A stretch of 20,992 bases of DNA from Klebsormidium nitens (GCA_000708835.1 DF237843.1:1-20992); one strand, 5' to 3'. Positions 1 through 9,811 are shown, numbered from the stretch's first letter. Program-made: numbers and translations. Notes: generated from the sequence alone by a model not told the origin.

Positions 1-349
1 TTGAGGGCGAGCAGGCCCAGCATTGCAAGGTGGCGCACGATACTGACCGGCCATTGCCATTTAAACGGTCCATTCATACCGTGCACGTACAGATGATCGA
101 TGGTATGCGGTCATAATTCACTACTTTCATAAACATGAATCGCATACATGACGCCATGATACGTACATGATATACCCTCAATATACATACACGCAAATGA
201 AATATGGAATTTACTATAATTGCTGGCTAGCGGCAGCTAGGCCCGGCGGCCGCGCGCCGGCGAGCCTGTCCCGGGTCGCGGCCGGATAACCACAAAGTTC
301 AAACCCTTCAGGCTTGCAGTGGGGTTCGGAATATTCGGAGGGTTTATCC

Positions 350-545
350 CATGTTGACTATTAAAGGGCCATGTTGACTAAGAAGAGTGCCCAGGGGACG
401 GGTAGGTTTGGTGTGTGGGTTAGGGTGGGTACGGGTGCGGAGCGCGTCATTTCTTGGTTTAGGTTTCTTAGTAGTTCTTTACGATCCCCCGAGCACTATC
501 CTAATACTACTTAGTCAAGACTCAACATGCTTTTAGTCAACATGA
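350..545. promoter_or_regulatory. Direct and inverted CATGTTGACTA motifs (W-box-like core)
   Basis: CATGTTGACTA is present twice in direct orientation (350-360, 371-381) and once inverted as TAGTCAACATG (535-545). The TTGACT core matches the W-box bound by WRKY factors in plants. Seen: the three exact 11-mers. Inferred only: that they regulate the secreted RNase gene about 0.7 kb downstream. They could equally be the remains of a repeat. Confidence 0.25.
405..505 (+). repeat. Short dispersed repeat, copy 1 of 3
   Basis: A G-rich segment containing GGGTGCGGAGCG, a TTGGTTTAGGTTT run and CCCCCGAGCACTATCC. Related segments lie at about 6705-6795 (GGTGCGGGTGCGAAGCGGG, then TTTGGGTTGGGGTTTTTAGTA) and 16640-16706 (GGGTGCGGAGC, then CCCCCGAGCACGATCC). 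Similarity is partial and no ends could be defined. It is probably a degenerate dispersed repeat. Confidence 0.4.
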
Positions 546-1229
546 CATCGAGAAGTACAGCCATCATTGCGTCGACAATTTGATTCGCTTTTATGCCGTC
601 TTGGATGAAAATGGCAACACACTCGGAACTCGGAAAATTGGAAATCTGTGCGAATACTGCCAAGTGTCGTGCCATCATTGGGTCGCAACATTCTCTTTAC
701 TACTGCAAATTATTGTCGCTCGCCGGCGCGCATCTGATTGGATGATAGGGGATCTTTGCCATTTGGGTGTCTAGTCCTACCTGGCACAAAAATGCTGGCG
801 GTAAACAGCGCCGAAACAGCACGCCTTACGGGAATATTGCTCGTAGAATCATTTGATGCTGGCGTGATGATCTGGGCCAACTGGTTCAAACTTGTTCCAT
901 TAACCACCATCTCATTTGCAGTGTCGCGGTTGCACCCTCAAGGCGCCCTTGCCTGGATGTCCAGCTGAAAAGTCAAGACGACTTTGTCTTCAGTACTACT
1001 ATGGTATCATCCACTGTAAGTAACGCCTACTGGTGTGCGAAAGGGAAAGGGTTCCCTTAAATCGTCATAGCAGCTTGGCAGTGACGTAGGGAAAAAGCTT
1101 CAGTACCAGTAGAAAAGTTGTACGTAGCTACAAGAATTCACAGCTCAAAGTTTCACTTTGATCCATCAATTTTGATCACTTTTCCATTCTAGTGATTCCG
1201 AAAAGAGCCCTCCTCCTATTTCCTGAGCG

Positions 1230-4200
1230 ATGGAGTCCTCTCTGCGCATCCTCGTCCTGCTCGGGCTTTGCGCTCTCGTGGCTGCTGGCGGCCTGATCAT
1301 CAACGAGGTGGACTACGACAATGTGAGTGGCCCCTCAAGTTATGCAGATTTTGATTACACATCACTCAAGGCATCTGGGAAGGAATCCCTGCATAGAAAT
1401 TTCGATCATCATCGCTGCTGCATGCAGACATTCTTCAAAGGCTCGCCTGTCAATCTTTTGATTGTTCGTGCATCAGAGAGCTGTGTTTGGATAGGTTCTG
1501 ATCAAACTGTTCCAACTGGGCTCTGCGTTGATCAGTTCCTATCGAATTGAGAATGAGCAGGGAGGGAATAAGGAAGTTGACTTGGTTTTGACTCCTGGAG
1601 GGCTTAATACTTTTTGCTCAAGAAGTGAATGCCAGCTGCGGCGCAGATTGATGATCAGTGTATGATTTGATGTGCCCTCAAGGCATTGCCAAAGATTTGT
1701 CAGAATATGGTCTAGTGATTGTCTATTCCTACAGTCTTGCAACGTTCAGACGAGTTAAATGGCGCAGACCAAACCGAGCTTCCGAAAGCAATATTTGCTC
1801 ACCCACAAACTTTTACTGCGCCTAGTGCGGCTTTTTCTCAAAGTGTCCTCTAAGGCCGATTCATCTCAAATGTACAGACTGCTATCTATTTCCCAACCAT
1901 CCACAATGCACAGATTGCCATCAATTGCCCCCAGCCAGCTGGATTGAGCAAGATTTACAATGTTGATGATCTGTGTGGCTGTATCAGGGTCCACTTTTGG
2001 TCAGCTCATTAGGAACTGATTGGACAAAATGATTCTCATCTTGGGGGTGTCCAAGACAATCAGATGGTTTGAGTTCTCATTTCTCTGTCTCCTCAAACCC
2101 ACTCACCTAGCTTCAAGCTAGTTTACCCACAACTTGTCACACCCCTTGAACCTCTCTCTCTGAGCTTTCAATCACCTTTACCCCATACCTAAGAAATCCA
2201 ACCAGCTGTAAAATAGGAGGAAGTATGATGCCATGCTTTGCCGGTAGTGAGAAGTAAGCTAGCTGGCAATCTGTGCCAAGGAAAGAACTCTCCCAACAGT
2301 TAACCCAAATGCTCACACGTCTTTATCATTTCCCCAGTTGAGCAGCCCTGCGACTGCCCATCTCTTGATGATACGAGACCCATATCCCAGACCCCTTCTT
2401 CCAAAACCGTTACCCCCCATCCTTTCTTTCTTGTCTTCCTACATTGACTGCAGGTTGCCCGCTCCTTCCCTAACAACGAAGTGACCTACCTCTTTCTTTT
2501 CCCTTCCATTCCCGCCATTTTCAGCCCCTTCTGAACAATTTGGTTGGGACCCACAGCGCCGACTTGGCTGAGCCCTCAGTTTGTCAAATCGCACGATTGC
2601 TCCTTTCATATCTGACTTCTGAGTGAGCACCAAGTTTCAACTTCAACAGACTTAACTCGAGACATGAGTTGCAAAAAGTTCTCAGTCCTTCCTCATGTAT
2701 GTCAGAAGAGTCATTCATGATCGAAGAAGATTACAGGCTAAGGACGTCACTACTGAACATTCCTCCTAACCCCAATGTTTAGGTGGGCACCGATGCAGCC
2801 AACTTCGTTGAGCTGGGCAACATGGGCTGCAAGTCGCTGTTCCTTCCTAATCAGTCTCAAGGGACCATTGATACTTCCTAACCAGTCCCAAACCCGTTCT
2901 AACCCCTCCCTTAACCTCCCTGCCCAGGCCAGCATCAATGTCACCAATTCTGTTTAAGCGCGCAACATGGGCTGCAAGTTCGTTCCCTTCCTCAATGCAG
3001 GCAAAACTGAAGCCAGCACACTCAAAAACCCGCTGCCGGAGCAGTCATTAACCCTCCCTAACCCTCTCTTAACTTCCCCCGCCCAGTTCGGCACCAATGC
3101 CACTGACTTTGTCAAGCTGACAATGTGGGCTGCAAATCACCTCTATCCCTCAAACGATCCATTAGCATGACGTTAACGCTCTCTCGAACCCGCCACTTAA
3201 CCCTTCCTAAACCCTCTCTAAAACCTCCCCCACCCAGGTCGGCCCTGACGCCGCTGAATTCGTCGAGCTGTGCATCTTGGGCTGCAGCATCTTCCCCCCT
3301 CGCCACTGGCAGATGAACCTCTGATACCCCTTTAGCGCACTAAGGAACCCGCTTCTATACCCGCATCTTAACCTTCCCTAACCCCTCTCTTAACCCTCCC
3401 CCCCAGGTCGGCAACGATGCCGCTGAGTTCGTCGAGCTGCGCAATATGGGCTGCACGACCCTGTCCCTCACGGGCTACAAGCTCGAGCTAGTGCGCAACA
3501 CAAACGTAGTCTACCAGACGATCACTCTTTCCGGCAGCGTCGCCTCTGGAGCTTACTTCGTGATCTGCGCTACTAGCTCCACCATTGCTGGGTGCAACCT
3601 GAAGGTTACCCCCGCCGCCGGCTGCGGGGTGTCCTCCGGTAGGTCTGTTTTCTCGCGGTTTTAGCGGTTGCGTGGTTGTGGTGCTTGGTGGACCCGTGGG
3701 CTGTGTCTGGTTCGAATACAAGTGTTCAGTGTTGAGGAGTTGTTGTAAGCTGTTTTCGCAGAAAGGAAGGGTAAATGGGTCTTTCGTCTCCCATTTTACA
3801 GTAGAAGCGTCCTCGAAAGTTGCGCAAATTGGGTCTCGCCGTCCCTAGCATTGCTCGTGCAGGCTACTAGTTTCGTTTCTAAAATGAAGCACACTGAAGT
3901 TCCTCTAGATGCAGTTGCCCTTCGAATCTCACTCTCCCCCTTCTAATTGACATTAGCAAAATTTCCGCCCCCTTGCCTTCTCGCACCTCGAAATACCCAC
4001 GGGCTCCCCTTTCAGGTTCCCTTCTTAGAAGCTCTCCCATGACATGCCTCGATTTCACAATCTCTGCCCTCCCTTCTTCCTGACGTGCTTCTTGCCCCTC
4101 CAAAAGTTCTTTTTCGCCCTCGCTCTTGCACTGCCTTCCCGCTCTAGCTCTTCTCATCCTCCACTTGCCCCCACATCAAACCGTTGTTTCGTCGCAGCCT

Positions 4201-7200
4201 CCCCCGTTACGGTCAAGTCCAACTCAAGCGGCTAAAGGCAGCCGTTAGGTTCGTTCGCCCTTCGCCATTCATTCCCAAAAGACTGACCCATTGAATCTCC
4301 ATCGCATCAAACTCGTTCTACCGTGAGCTCTGGCCCTCACCCTCAGATCTGATGTAAAGTCAACAGGCGCTTTAGACTCCGTTGCCCTTTACTAACCTGT
4401 CCCCTAACCCCGGCTCAAACTCCCCCGCAGGCCCCTGCATCAACCTGCTCTTACAACACTGCCGGAACTGGTGTTCGCCTGGTTTTCCTCGTCTTTTCAA
4501 CTTCGTCTGCTCTTAAGCTGTCCCCTAACCCTGGGTTTTACCTCCCTCAGGCCCTTGCCTCAACCTGCTCTTCAACACTGCCGGAACTGGTGTTCCCCTG
4601 GTTTTCCTCGTCTTTTCAACTTCGTTCGCCCTTAACCTGTCCCCTAACCCTGGGTTTTCTCCCCCGCAGGCCCTTGCCTCAACCTGCTCTTTAACACTGC
4701 CGGAACTGGTGTTCCCCTGGTTTCCTCGCCTTTTCAACTTCGTTCGCTCTTAACCCGTCCCCTAAACCTGGGTTTTACCCCCCGCAGGCCCCTGCATAAA
4801 CCTGCTTTTCAACACTGCCGGAACTGGCGTCCGCTTGAAGAACTCCGGAGGGACGACCCTCGACCAGATGTCGTACGGTGCCGTCACGTCCGGACTCACC
4901 GAGGGGTCGAGCGCCGCTCCCGCCGACAGCAACAGCGCGCAGGCAAGTGCTTCGTTTCCTGAAGTCCGAACTTTTGGGCTTAATTTTGTGCTAATTACGA
5001 GGCCGGGTCGATTGCCTGACGTCAGCAGCGTGCAGACAAGTACTTCGGTTGTCTCTTTTCTGAGGGTTTCTGCTTGTGCTGGGGATGTGAGTTCACGTCG
5101 GCAGTTTACCGAGGGGTCGAGCGCCGCACCCGGCGACAGCAACAACGCGCAGGCAAGCGGTTTTTCTTTTCCTTGGCAACCCTGATTGTCCAAGACATTG
5201 CTTTGAATCATCAGATCAAGGGAATTACCAAGGGATCCGTTCAACGAACCGGCCAAAGCGGCACTGCGCTTATCGTACGCCCTCTCCTACTGCATCTTCA
5301 GATTCTCGAGAGATCGAGATGACTTGCTCTGAAGTATGGCCGCCAGGAGAATTAGAGATTGCACGAATATTCAAAACAGTCCGAGTCCAGCTAAGAAGTG
5401 TCATACTTCGACTCGTTTGCTGGCCTCAGTGGTCTGCTCGTTTCAATCCTTTCCGGTAGATGCAATTGGAATGGCCGAACGCTGTATGGTTCTCTATATG
5501 AAATGAACTACAACGGCTAGAGTTGGAATGAGCCAAGGAAGACAGCCCCAATTTTACTCACCGAAAACGGGCCAATCTGAACCAAATATCCTGTTATCCC
5601 CGTATCCCCGAACGTTCATTTCAACAAGTTCTGCACGTTTCCGCTGAAGGGCTCCGTCTCCCGCTGCCCCGACGGCGGGGACACCAACTCCAACGGCAAC
5701 GACTTCGCCTTCCGCTCAACCGTTACTGCGGGATCCCCCAACTCGTGCACCCAGGCCGCGGCTACCGTTACCGGCTGCTCCGGAGCAACCCCCGCCCCCA
5801 CGTCAGCCGCGGCCGGGTTCGACTTTTTCTTCATGGTGAACCAGTGGCCCGGGGGCTGGAACCAGGCGTTCTGCGCCGAGCCTAGTTGGCCACGTGGCCC
5901 CTTCTGGACGCTCCACGGGATGTGGCCCAACTACAACACGGGCGGCTACCCGTCCAACTGCGGCAACGAGGCGTTCCAGCAGAGCCAGGTGGGTAGTGTT
6001 ACTCCGAACGAAAACTCACTGGTATGACAAACCTGATTATCGGCACACTGCGCGATTCGATTTTTCGTAATCCAGGTTGATTGGGATTGAGTATGAGTTG
6101 AGACAGTGGGAACTAGCTTGCTGTCGAGAGGACATGCAAGAAAGACCTCAGCGATACTTCAAGAGGGCGTTACTCCACGTGGCTCTCTGGCGACACCCAC
6201 CTCTTATTTCATGTGGCATGTGTCGCTGCAATGGGTGCGCCTGTGGCTTTTCGAACGGACGTTCTTCGAGTCTTAGGCCGATCGGCCGCCTGGGGGTACG
6301 CTCTCTTTCACAAACCCGCACACCTCATCGTTCCGCTCTATCTTCCCCGGTTTGCTTAACCGGCGGATCTCGAGCATCATCACGGACATGGGGCCAGCAC
6401 TTGCTCTCTCCTCCTCCTTCGCTAACCCTCGACGGTTTGCTAACCCGCCCGCAGATCTCGAGCATCGTCACGGATATGGACCGGTACTGGCCGTCCTTCA
6501 AGTGCGCTTCCGACAACGTCACCCCCAACGGTGACGCCACCTTCTGGGGCTACGAGTGGGGTGAGCGACACGTGTCCGTCCGCTAATTTGAACACTCATG
6601 TGGAAACCGCTTCTATTTCTGCTCGGTTTCCGTTGTGGCGTGACGCTCGCCGACAACCCGAACGATGTGAACAACAACCAGGCAGTGACCAGTAACGGAG
6701 ACGGGTATGGTTAGTTGGGGGGTTATGTTGGGTGCGGGTGCGAAGCGGGTGATCTTTTGGGTTGGGGTTTTTAGTAACCCCGAAATGCTTACTGTTCACT
6801 GGGCTTACTGTTTACTGGATTGAGTGGGGTGAGCGACACGTGTCCGTCCGCTAGCTCTAACTTCCGTGTGGATTCCGGTTGGATTTCTGCTTGTTCTCCG
6901 TTGTGGCGTGACGCTCGCCGGCGTCGAACCACGCGCGGCGTGAGCGATACGGTCTATTTTGCTAGTTTACCAGCGATAGAGCGGATGACACCCGTCCGCG
7001 TTTCGTCCGGATTTGTCGAAGTCTGTCCGAATCGTGTCCGTTTGCCGTCCGAAACTTTCGTCCCTCTCGAAGTCTACCATTGGTGGCGACAGCTGTCCAC
7101 CTCTCACTTGAATCTATCCAAATTGCGTCCGCATGCCTTTGTGCCCGGACTTCTATTGCCGGTATGATGGGAGCATTTGTAGAAAATATCAAACTTTTTG

Positions 7201-9806
7201 GAACGGGTTTCTGCTAACAGCTCTGGGACCACCATTGTTCGCTTCTCTCAGGTTTCTGCCAACCTCTCTGAGACCATTCTTCGCTTCTCTCCGTTGTGCA
7301 GGCAAGCACGGCACGTGCTCTCAGACCGTGCTGCCCTCTCAGTTGTCCTACTTCTCTGGCATCATCAACCTCCGCAAGAACGTCATCGGTGACATGGCGG
7401 TACGTACCGGAACCTGACCGATTGGCTCTTTGTCTCTTCTCTTGTTTCGGAGCAGCACTCACAGTCGAAGCAATCCGAGACAGACAGTCCGGCCTCGGAC
7501 TGTGATTTCGAAACGTCTCCGGGGCAAACGGCCAACGATAAAACCAAACGAGATGTGCTTCCAAGAACCTAATATCCCGAGAAAGCGGCATGGTCCTAAG
7601 AGTCTTCAAATGGGTTGACACGCGAGAGCCCTACTATTGAGTTTCTCATAGGATATTTTGCAAGATCGTTTCGCAGGGAAAAACACGCCAGAATAGGCTA
7701 GAGCCGGGTACCTTGGAATTACGGATTTACTGGGCAGATAAAAACCCCTTTCCCCGACCTCAAAAGAGATCTGAAGCCAGGAAACGTCTGATGTGGCTGC
7801 ATCTGTTCCTCTTCTTCGGTCTTTTTGTTCTTTTCTCTTGGTACGTCTTCGGACTCCAAACAGACTTCCAACGCAGATTCGACCGCCTTGCCTGCACAGC
7901 GACCGTCCGAAAACAAAGCTACTGCGACGAGAATCGAAGGCTCGGTTGGCTTTCTCTGAACCTGCCTCAAGGGCAGATCTCGAAGCTTTTCGCACAGAGT
8001 CTCGCTGGTCTTAACCACAATAGATTGCTTCGAACACATTCAACTTTCAAAGAGAGCTTCCAGTGAATGGTTCATCAAGTGGCACGATTCACGTGCCCGG
8101 TTCTAACGCCCCGACTACTTCCGCAGACCATTTTTTCTGCCGCTGGGATCAATCCTGGGGGGCAGATACGCCCATTCGTGACTTGTGCCCGTGTTTAGAT
8201 CCCCGACCCCCTTTCTTTGCTTCCCGCAGACCATTCTGTCTGCCGCGGGGATCAACTCCAGGGGCAATCAACACAAATACCTACATACAGAATGCAGTCT
8301 GCGGTTCCGACTCCGACAAAACCCCAGAACCTCAACAATCTAAAAATGCTTGGTTACAACGCCCCGACCGCCTTTTTCTTGTCCTTTCAGACCATTCTGT
8401 CTGCCGCGGGGATCAACCCCGGGGGCACATACACCATCACCTCGATCAGGAACGCCGTCTCCGCGGCCATCGGGTACTTGCCGTACGTCAACTGCAACCC
8501 GGGCACCAACGTCATGACCGAGATCTGGGTCTGCGTGTCGAACACCGCCAGCCTCAACGTGAGTGTGACCTCTTTCGACTTCGAAAACAGGCTGACACTT
8601 TGTTTGTGTTATTCTTCGAAATGTCTGCGTTTCACACGAGTTTTGGCTCTTAACCAAGGACGGTTCTGGGCTGGTTAGAAACTGGTTATTTGACCAGTAA
8701 CCAAACCTGGGCGTTGACCAGCCGCTGAACATGATTAAACTCCGGTTAATTGTCCAATAACCCGAGCGTCATCTCTGGTAGTCAGCCTGGTTAGCAGCCA
8801 AAACTTCCTGTGTTTGTTTTGTCAAAGAGGGCTCCCTCAAGCGACCTTTTCAGCCGAGGCTCCGCTCTGGGGTCGTGCCTTTCAGCACTTGCACCATGCG
8901 CCTATATGGTGAGAGTGTTTCACCGATTCTAAGAACTTATATAGAGAAAGGTTTGCCGCTTATATGCTTTCACAATTTCGTATCGAAGTAAGGCAAGCAA
9001 ACCATCGTCCATCTCTTTGTTTTTTTTGCTAATATTTGAAATCTTATTTTTGAAATATTTTGAAGAAAGCCCACAGAGCACGTGCTCACAACTCACACCG
9101 CGCACGGTCTGTGTGTCGCTGGAGAGCCACGTGGGCGAACGCCCTCTATGAAAGGCCATGTAGCATAGACGTAAGTTCCGACCTTGGATTACCTGAAACT
9201 CCGTGTCTGGATCCTGTTCTCCCGTCTGTTCTCCTGACCGATTCGGATCGATTGACGCCCTTTGATTCAGATGCCTTGTGTCTTCAAACCTTTGACTCAA
9301 GATTATTAGTGTCCTTATCCGAAGGGAACCTTCGCCGTGACTGCGTGCCCCTTACTCAGCTTAAATGGGCGTTGAGATTTGACGACCGTCACCCGTAGCT
9401 GCTGACGGCGGCATCTTTTTGACGCCCACGATTTTGGACGTCAGTTTGATGATGGTCTGAGCACCGTGCGATCTTGACAGGACGTGCACGTCATACGCCC
9501 ACTTTAAGATGGCACGTGACGCACATTTCGTCCGTTTCCCCTAGCGCCGCTTCACCGACTCATATCGACTTATCTCATAGCTCGATAGGCTAGAGTCTGG
9601 ATGTTCTGTGTGCTGCGTTGGTAGGGTCCCTTGGAACATTGACTCTGCGTTGCTGGTGGGTGGACCGCCTGTTGTATTGCCCGTTTGTTGGTATATAGCA
9701 CTTACCTATTCGTTTCTTCTCCTTTCCGCTCTAGTTGATCGTCTGCCCCGTCATCCCCGCCGCGTCCTGCTCCAGCACTTCCGTCCAATACAAGACCTTC
9801 GCTTAG
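1230..9806 (+). CDS. Secreted lamin-tail-domain / RNase T2 fusion protein
   Basis: Eight exons: 1230-1322, 3407-3638, 4788-4942, 5629-5988, 6455-6560, 7302-7399, 8391-8558, 9735-9806 (TAG). Phases agree and give 1284 nt, 427 residues. Residues 1-20 are a signal peptide (LRILVLLGLCALVAAG). Residues 22 to about 195 form an LTD-like beta domain: IINEVDYDN, then AAEFVELRNMG, LTGYKLELV and RCPDGGDTNSNGNDF, the usual LTD pattern. Residues 225-427 are RNase T2: CAS1 TLHGMWPNY (His256) and CAS2 WGYEWGKHGTC (Glu314, Lys317, His318), so catalytic residues are intact. Family knowledge: T2 enzymes cut single-stranded RNA through 2',3'-cyclic phosphates in the secretory path, vacuole or outside the cell. 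Several Cys suggest disulfides. The ATG at 1230 is chosen because it opens the signal peptide and has G at -3 and +4. Intron 3 starts with GC. The LTD-T2 pairing is unusual; the role of the LTD (anchoring or ligand binding) is inference. Confidence 0.88.
1323..3406 (+). other. Intron 1 of the RNase T2 gene
   Basis: A 2084-bp intron between AAT|GTGAGT at 1323 and CCCCAG|GTCGG at 3407. From 1323 to about 2760 I see no coding signal beyond scattered short frames. From about 2760 onward it is filled by the array of exon-2 acceptor copies described separately. Confidence 0.75.
2765..3470 (+). repeat. Five-copy array of the exon 2 acceptor and 5' edge
   Basis: Each unit has a pyrimidine tract rich in TAACCCTCCC, an AG acceptor, and about 50 bp resembling the first codons of exon 2. 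The exon-like parts begin at 2783, 2928, 3087, 3238 and 3407, so the period is 145-169 bp. The last copy is the real exon, since it alone continues into the full LTD frame. Copy 1 reads VGTDAANFVELGNMGC and then hits a stop; copy 2 has an early TAA; copy 3 has lost a base near ACAATGTGGGC; copy 4 reads VGPDAAEFVELCILGC and then stops. Upstream copies are therefore decoy, decayed acceptor-exon junctions. Confidence 0.85.
4391..4850 (+). repeat. Four-copy array of the exon 3 acceptor and 5' edge
   Basis: Tandem units of 118-120 bp. Each has TGTCCCCTAACCC(T)GGG, a pyrimidine-rich CCCCGCAG or CCCTCAG acceptor, then GGCCC(C/T)TGC and an ACACTGCCGGAACTGG segment. Exon-like starts lie at 4431, 4551, 4670 and 4788; the last continues as real exon 3 (FNTAGTGVRLKNSGG). 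Earlier units diverge after CTGGTGTTC into TTTTCCTCGTCTTTTCAAC, which is absent from the real exon. Using unit 1 as the acceptor soon gives a stop. Confidence 0.85.
4882..5158 (+). repeat. Duplicated exon 3 3' edge with GC donor
   Basis: The segment around ACCGAGGGGTCGAGCGCCGC, ending CAGCAAC(A/G)(A/G)CGCGCAG|GCAAG, occurs twice: about 4882-4950 and 5092-5158. Both copies end in CAG|GCAAG, a good GC-type 5' splice site. The second copy is preceded by GGCAG and could act as a 48-nt, phase-0 cassette exon (5105-5152, FTEGSSAAPGDSNNAQ). The 162 bp between the donors (4943-5104) are also open in frame, so inclusion, skipping or retention would all preserve the frame. Confidence 0.7.
4943..5628 (+). 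other. GC-AG intron 3 of the RNase T2 gene
   Basis: The coding frame requires exon 3 to end at CAG 4942, followed by GCAAGT, which fits a GC-AG intron. The acceptor is TTTCAACAAG at 5628, whose upstream tract is only moderately pyrimidine-rich. It is chosen because it is in phase 0 and opens the conserved RCPDGGDTN block. Besides the duplicated cassette, nothing is recognised in 5160-5620. Confidence 0.6.
6347..6479 (+). repeat. Duplicated exon 5 acceptor and 5' edge
   Basis: Copy A (about 6347-6391) and copy B (about 6431-6479) share CGGTTTGCTTAACC or CGGTTTGCTAACCC, then GATCTCGAGCATC(A/G)TCACGGA. Copy B carries the real acceptor CCGCAG|ATCTCG at 6455. In copy A the acceptor position reads CGGCGG, so the AG is lost and the copy is probably inert. 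Confidence 0.75.
6554..6925 (+). repeat. Duplicated exon 5 donor and intron start
   Basis: GAGTGGGGTGAGCGACACG followed by TGTCCGTCCGCTA occurs at 6554 and again at 6822. Both are followed by diverged sequence and then TCCGTTGTGGCGTGACGCTC. Each copy is about 105 bp; the offset is 268 bp. The first copy is the real donor (GAGTGG G|GTGAGC at 6561). The second has an identical donor but no exon body upstream. Confidence 0.75.
6994..7064 (+). repeat. Phased GTCCG motif run
   Basis: GTCCG starts at 6994, 7005, 7025, 7036 and 7047, with GTCG at 7015 and GTCCC at 7060. Spacing is therefore mostly 10-11 bases with variable filler. It lies in intron 5 of the RNase gene. It may be a degenerate tandem repeat of about 11 bp; function unknown. 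Confidence 0.45.
7231..7301 (+). repeat. Duplicated exon 6 acceptor tract
   Basis: ACCATTGTTCGCTTCTCT at 7231 and ACCATTCTTCGCTTCTCT at 7273 are tandem copies 42 bp apart. The first is followed by a possible acceptor (CTCTCAG), the second by the real one, TTGTGCAG|GCAAGCACGG at 7302, which supplies the Lys-His of the CAS2 motif. Confidence 0.6.
8100..8420 (+). repeat. Three-copy array of the exon 7 acceptor and 5' edge
   Basis: Units begin after AG at 8127, 8230 and 8391 and share ACCATTCTGTCTGCCGCGGG (copy 1 slightly diverged). The region just upstream of copies 1 and 3 also matches (AACGCCCCGAC). The third is the real exon (TILSAAGINPGGTY). The second is an open but different continuation after GGGGATCAAC. 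Spacings are 103 and 161 bp. Confidence 0.8.
8559..9734 (+). other. Intron 7 of the RNase T2 gene
   Basis: A 1176-bp intron from AAC|GTGAGT to CTCTAG|TTGATC. It contains MITE copy 1 (8633-8812), an AT-rich stretch near 9010-9065, and two 12-bp palindromes: GAGCACGTGCTC at 9077-9088 (CACGTG core) and GACGTGCACGTC at 9481-9492. No coding exon was found in it. Confidence 0.7.
8633..8812 (+). mobile_element. MITE-like element, copy 1
   Basis: About 180 bp with terminal inverted repeats: AGTTTTGGCTCTTAACC at 8639-8655 and the inverse, GGTTAGCAGCCAAAACT, at 8789-8805. Outer ends are CACACG and CCTGTG. The interior has GGTTAATTGTCCAATAACCC (8744-8763), shared with copy 2. It lies in intron 7 of the RNase gene, has no coding capacity, and no clear target-site duplication is visible. 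Confidence 0.7.
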
Positions 9807-9811
9807 AGGTT

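Larger units (their letters stand above)
1..1229. other. 5' flank of the LTD-RNase T2 gene, no gene seen
   Basis: No open frame here looks like a protein. About 60-235 is AT-rich with many short TACATA/CATGAT runs; about 236-290 is a GC-rich CpG patch (GGCGGCCGCGCGCCGG). A guanine-rich stretch near 400-445 belongs to a short dispersed repeat (see 405-505). Copies of CATGTTGACTA occur at 350-360 and 371-381, with the inverted form TAGTCAACATG at 535-545. Promoter and 5' UTR of the gene starting at 1230 should lie here, but no convincing TATA box or start site can be fixed by eye. Confidence 0.6.

Noticed and set aside
3700-3725. tRNA-like GGTTCGAAT motif
   Set aside because: There is no matching acceptor stem, D arm or anticodon arm around it.
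4391-4850. CRISPR-like regular repeats
   Set aside because: Units are long, tandem, without unique spacers, and consist of intron-acceptor-exon sequence of a eukaryotic gene.
5616-5930. A - strand frame of 104 residues
   Set aside because: It is the antisense shadow of RNase exon 4, whose + strand frame carries the LTD and T2 motifs.
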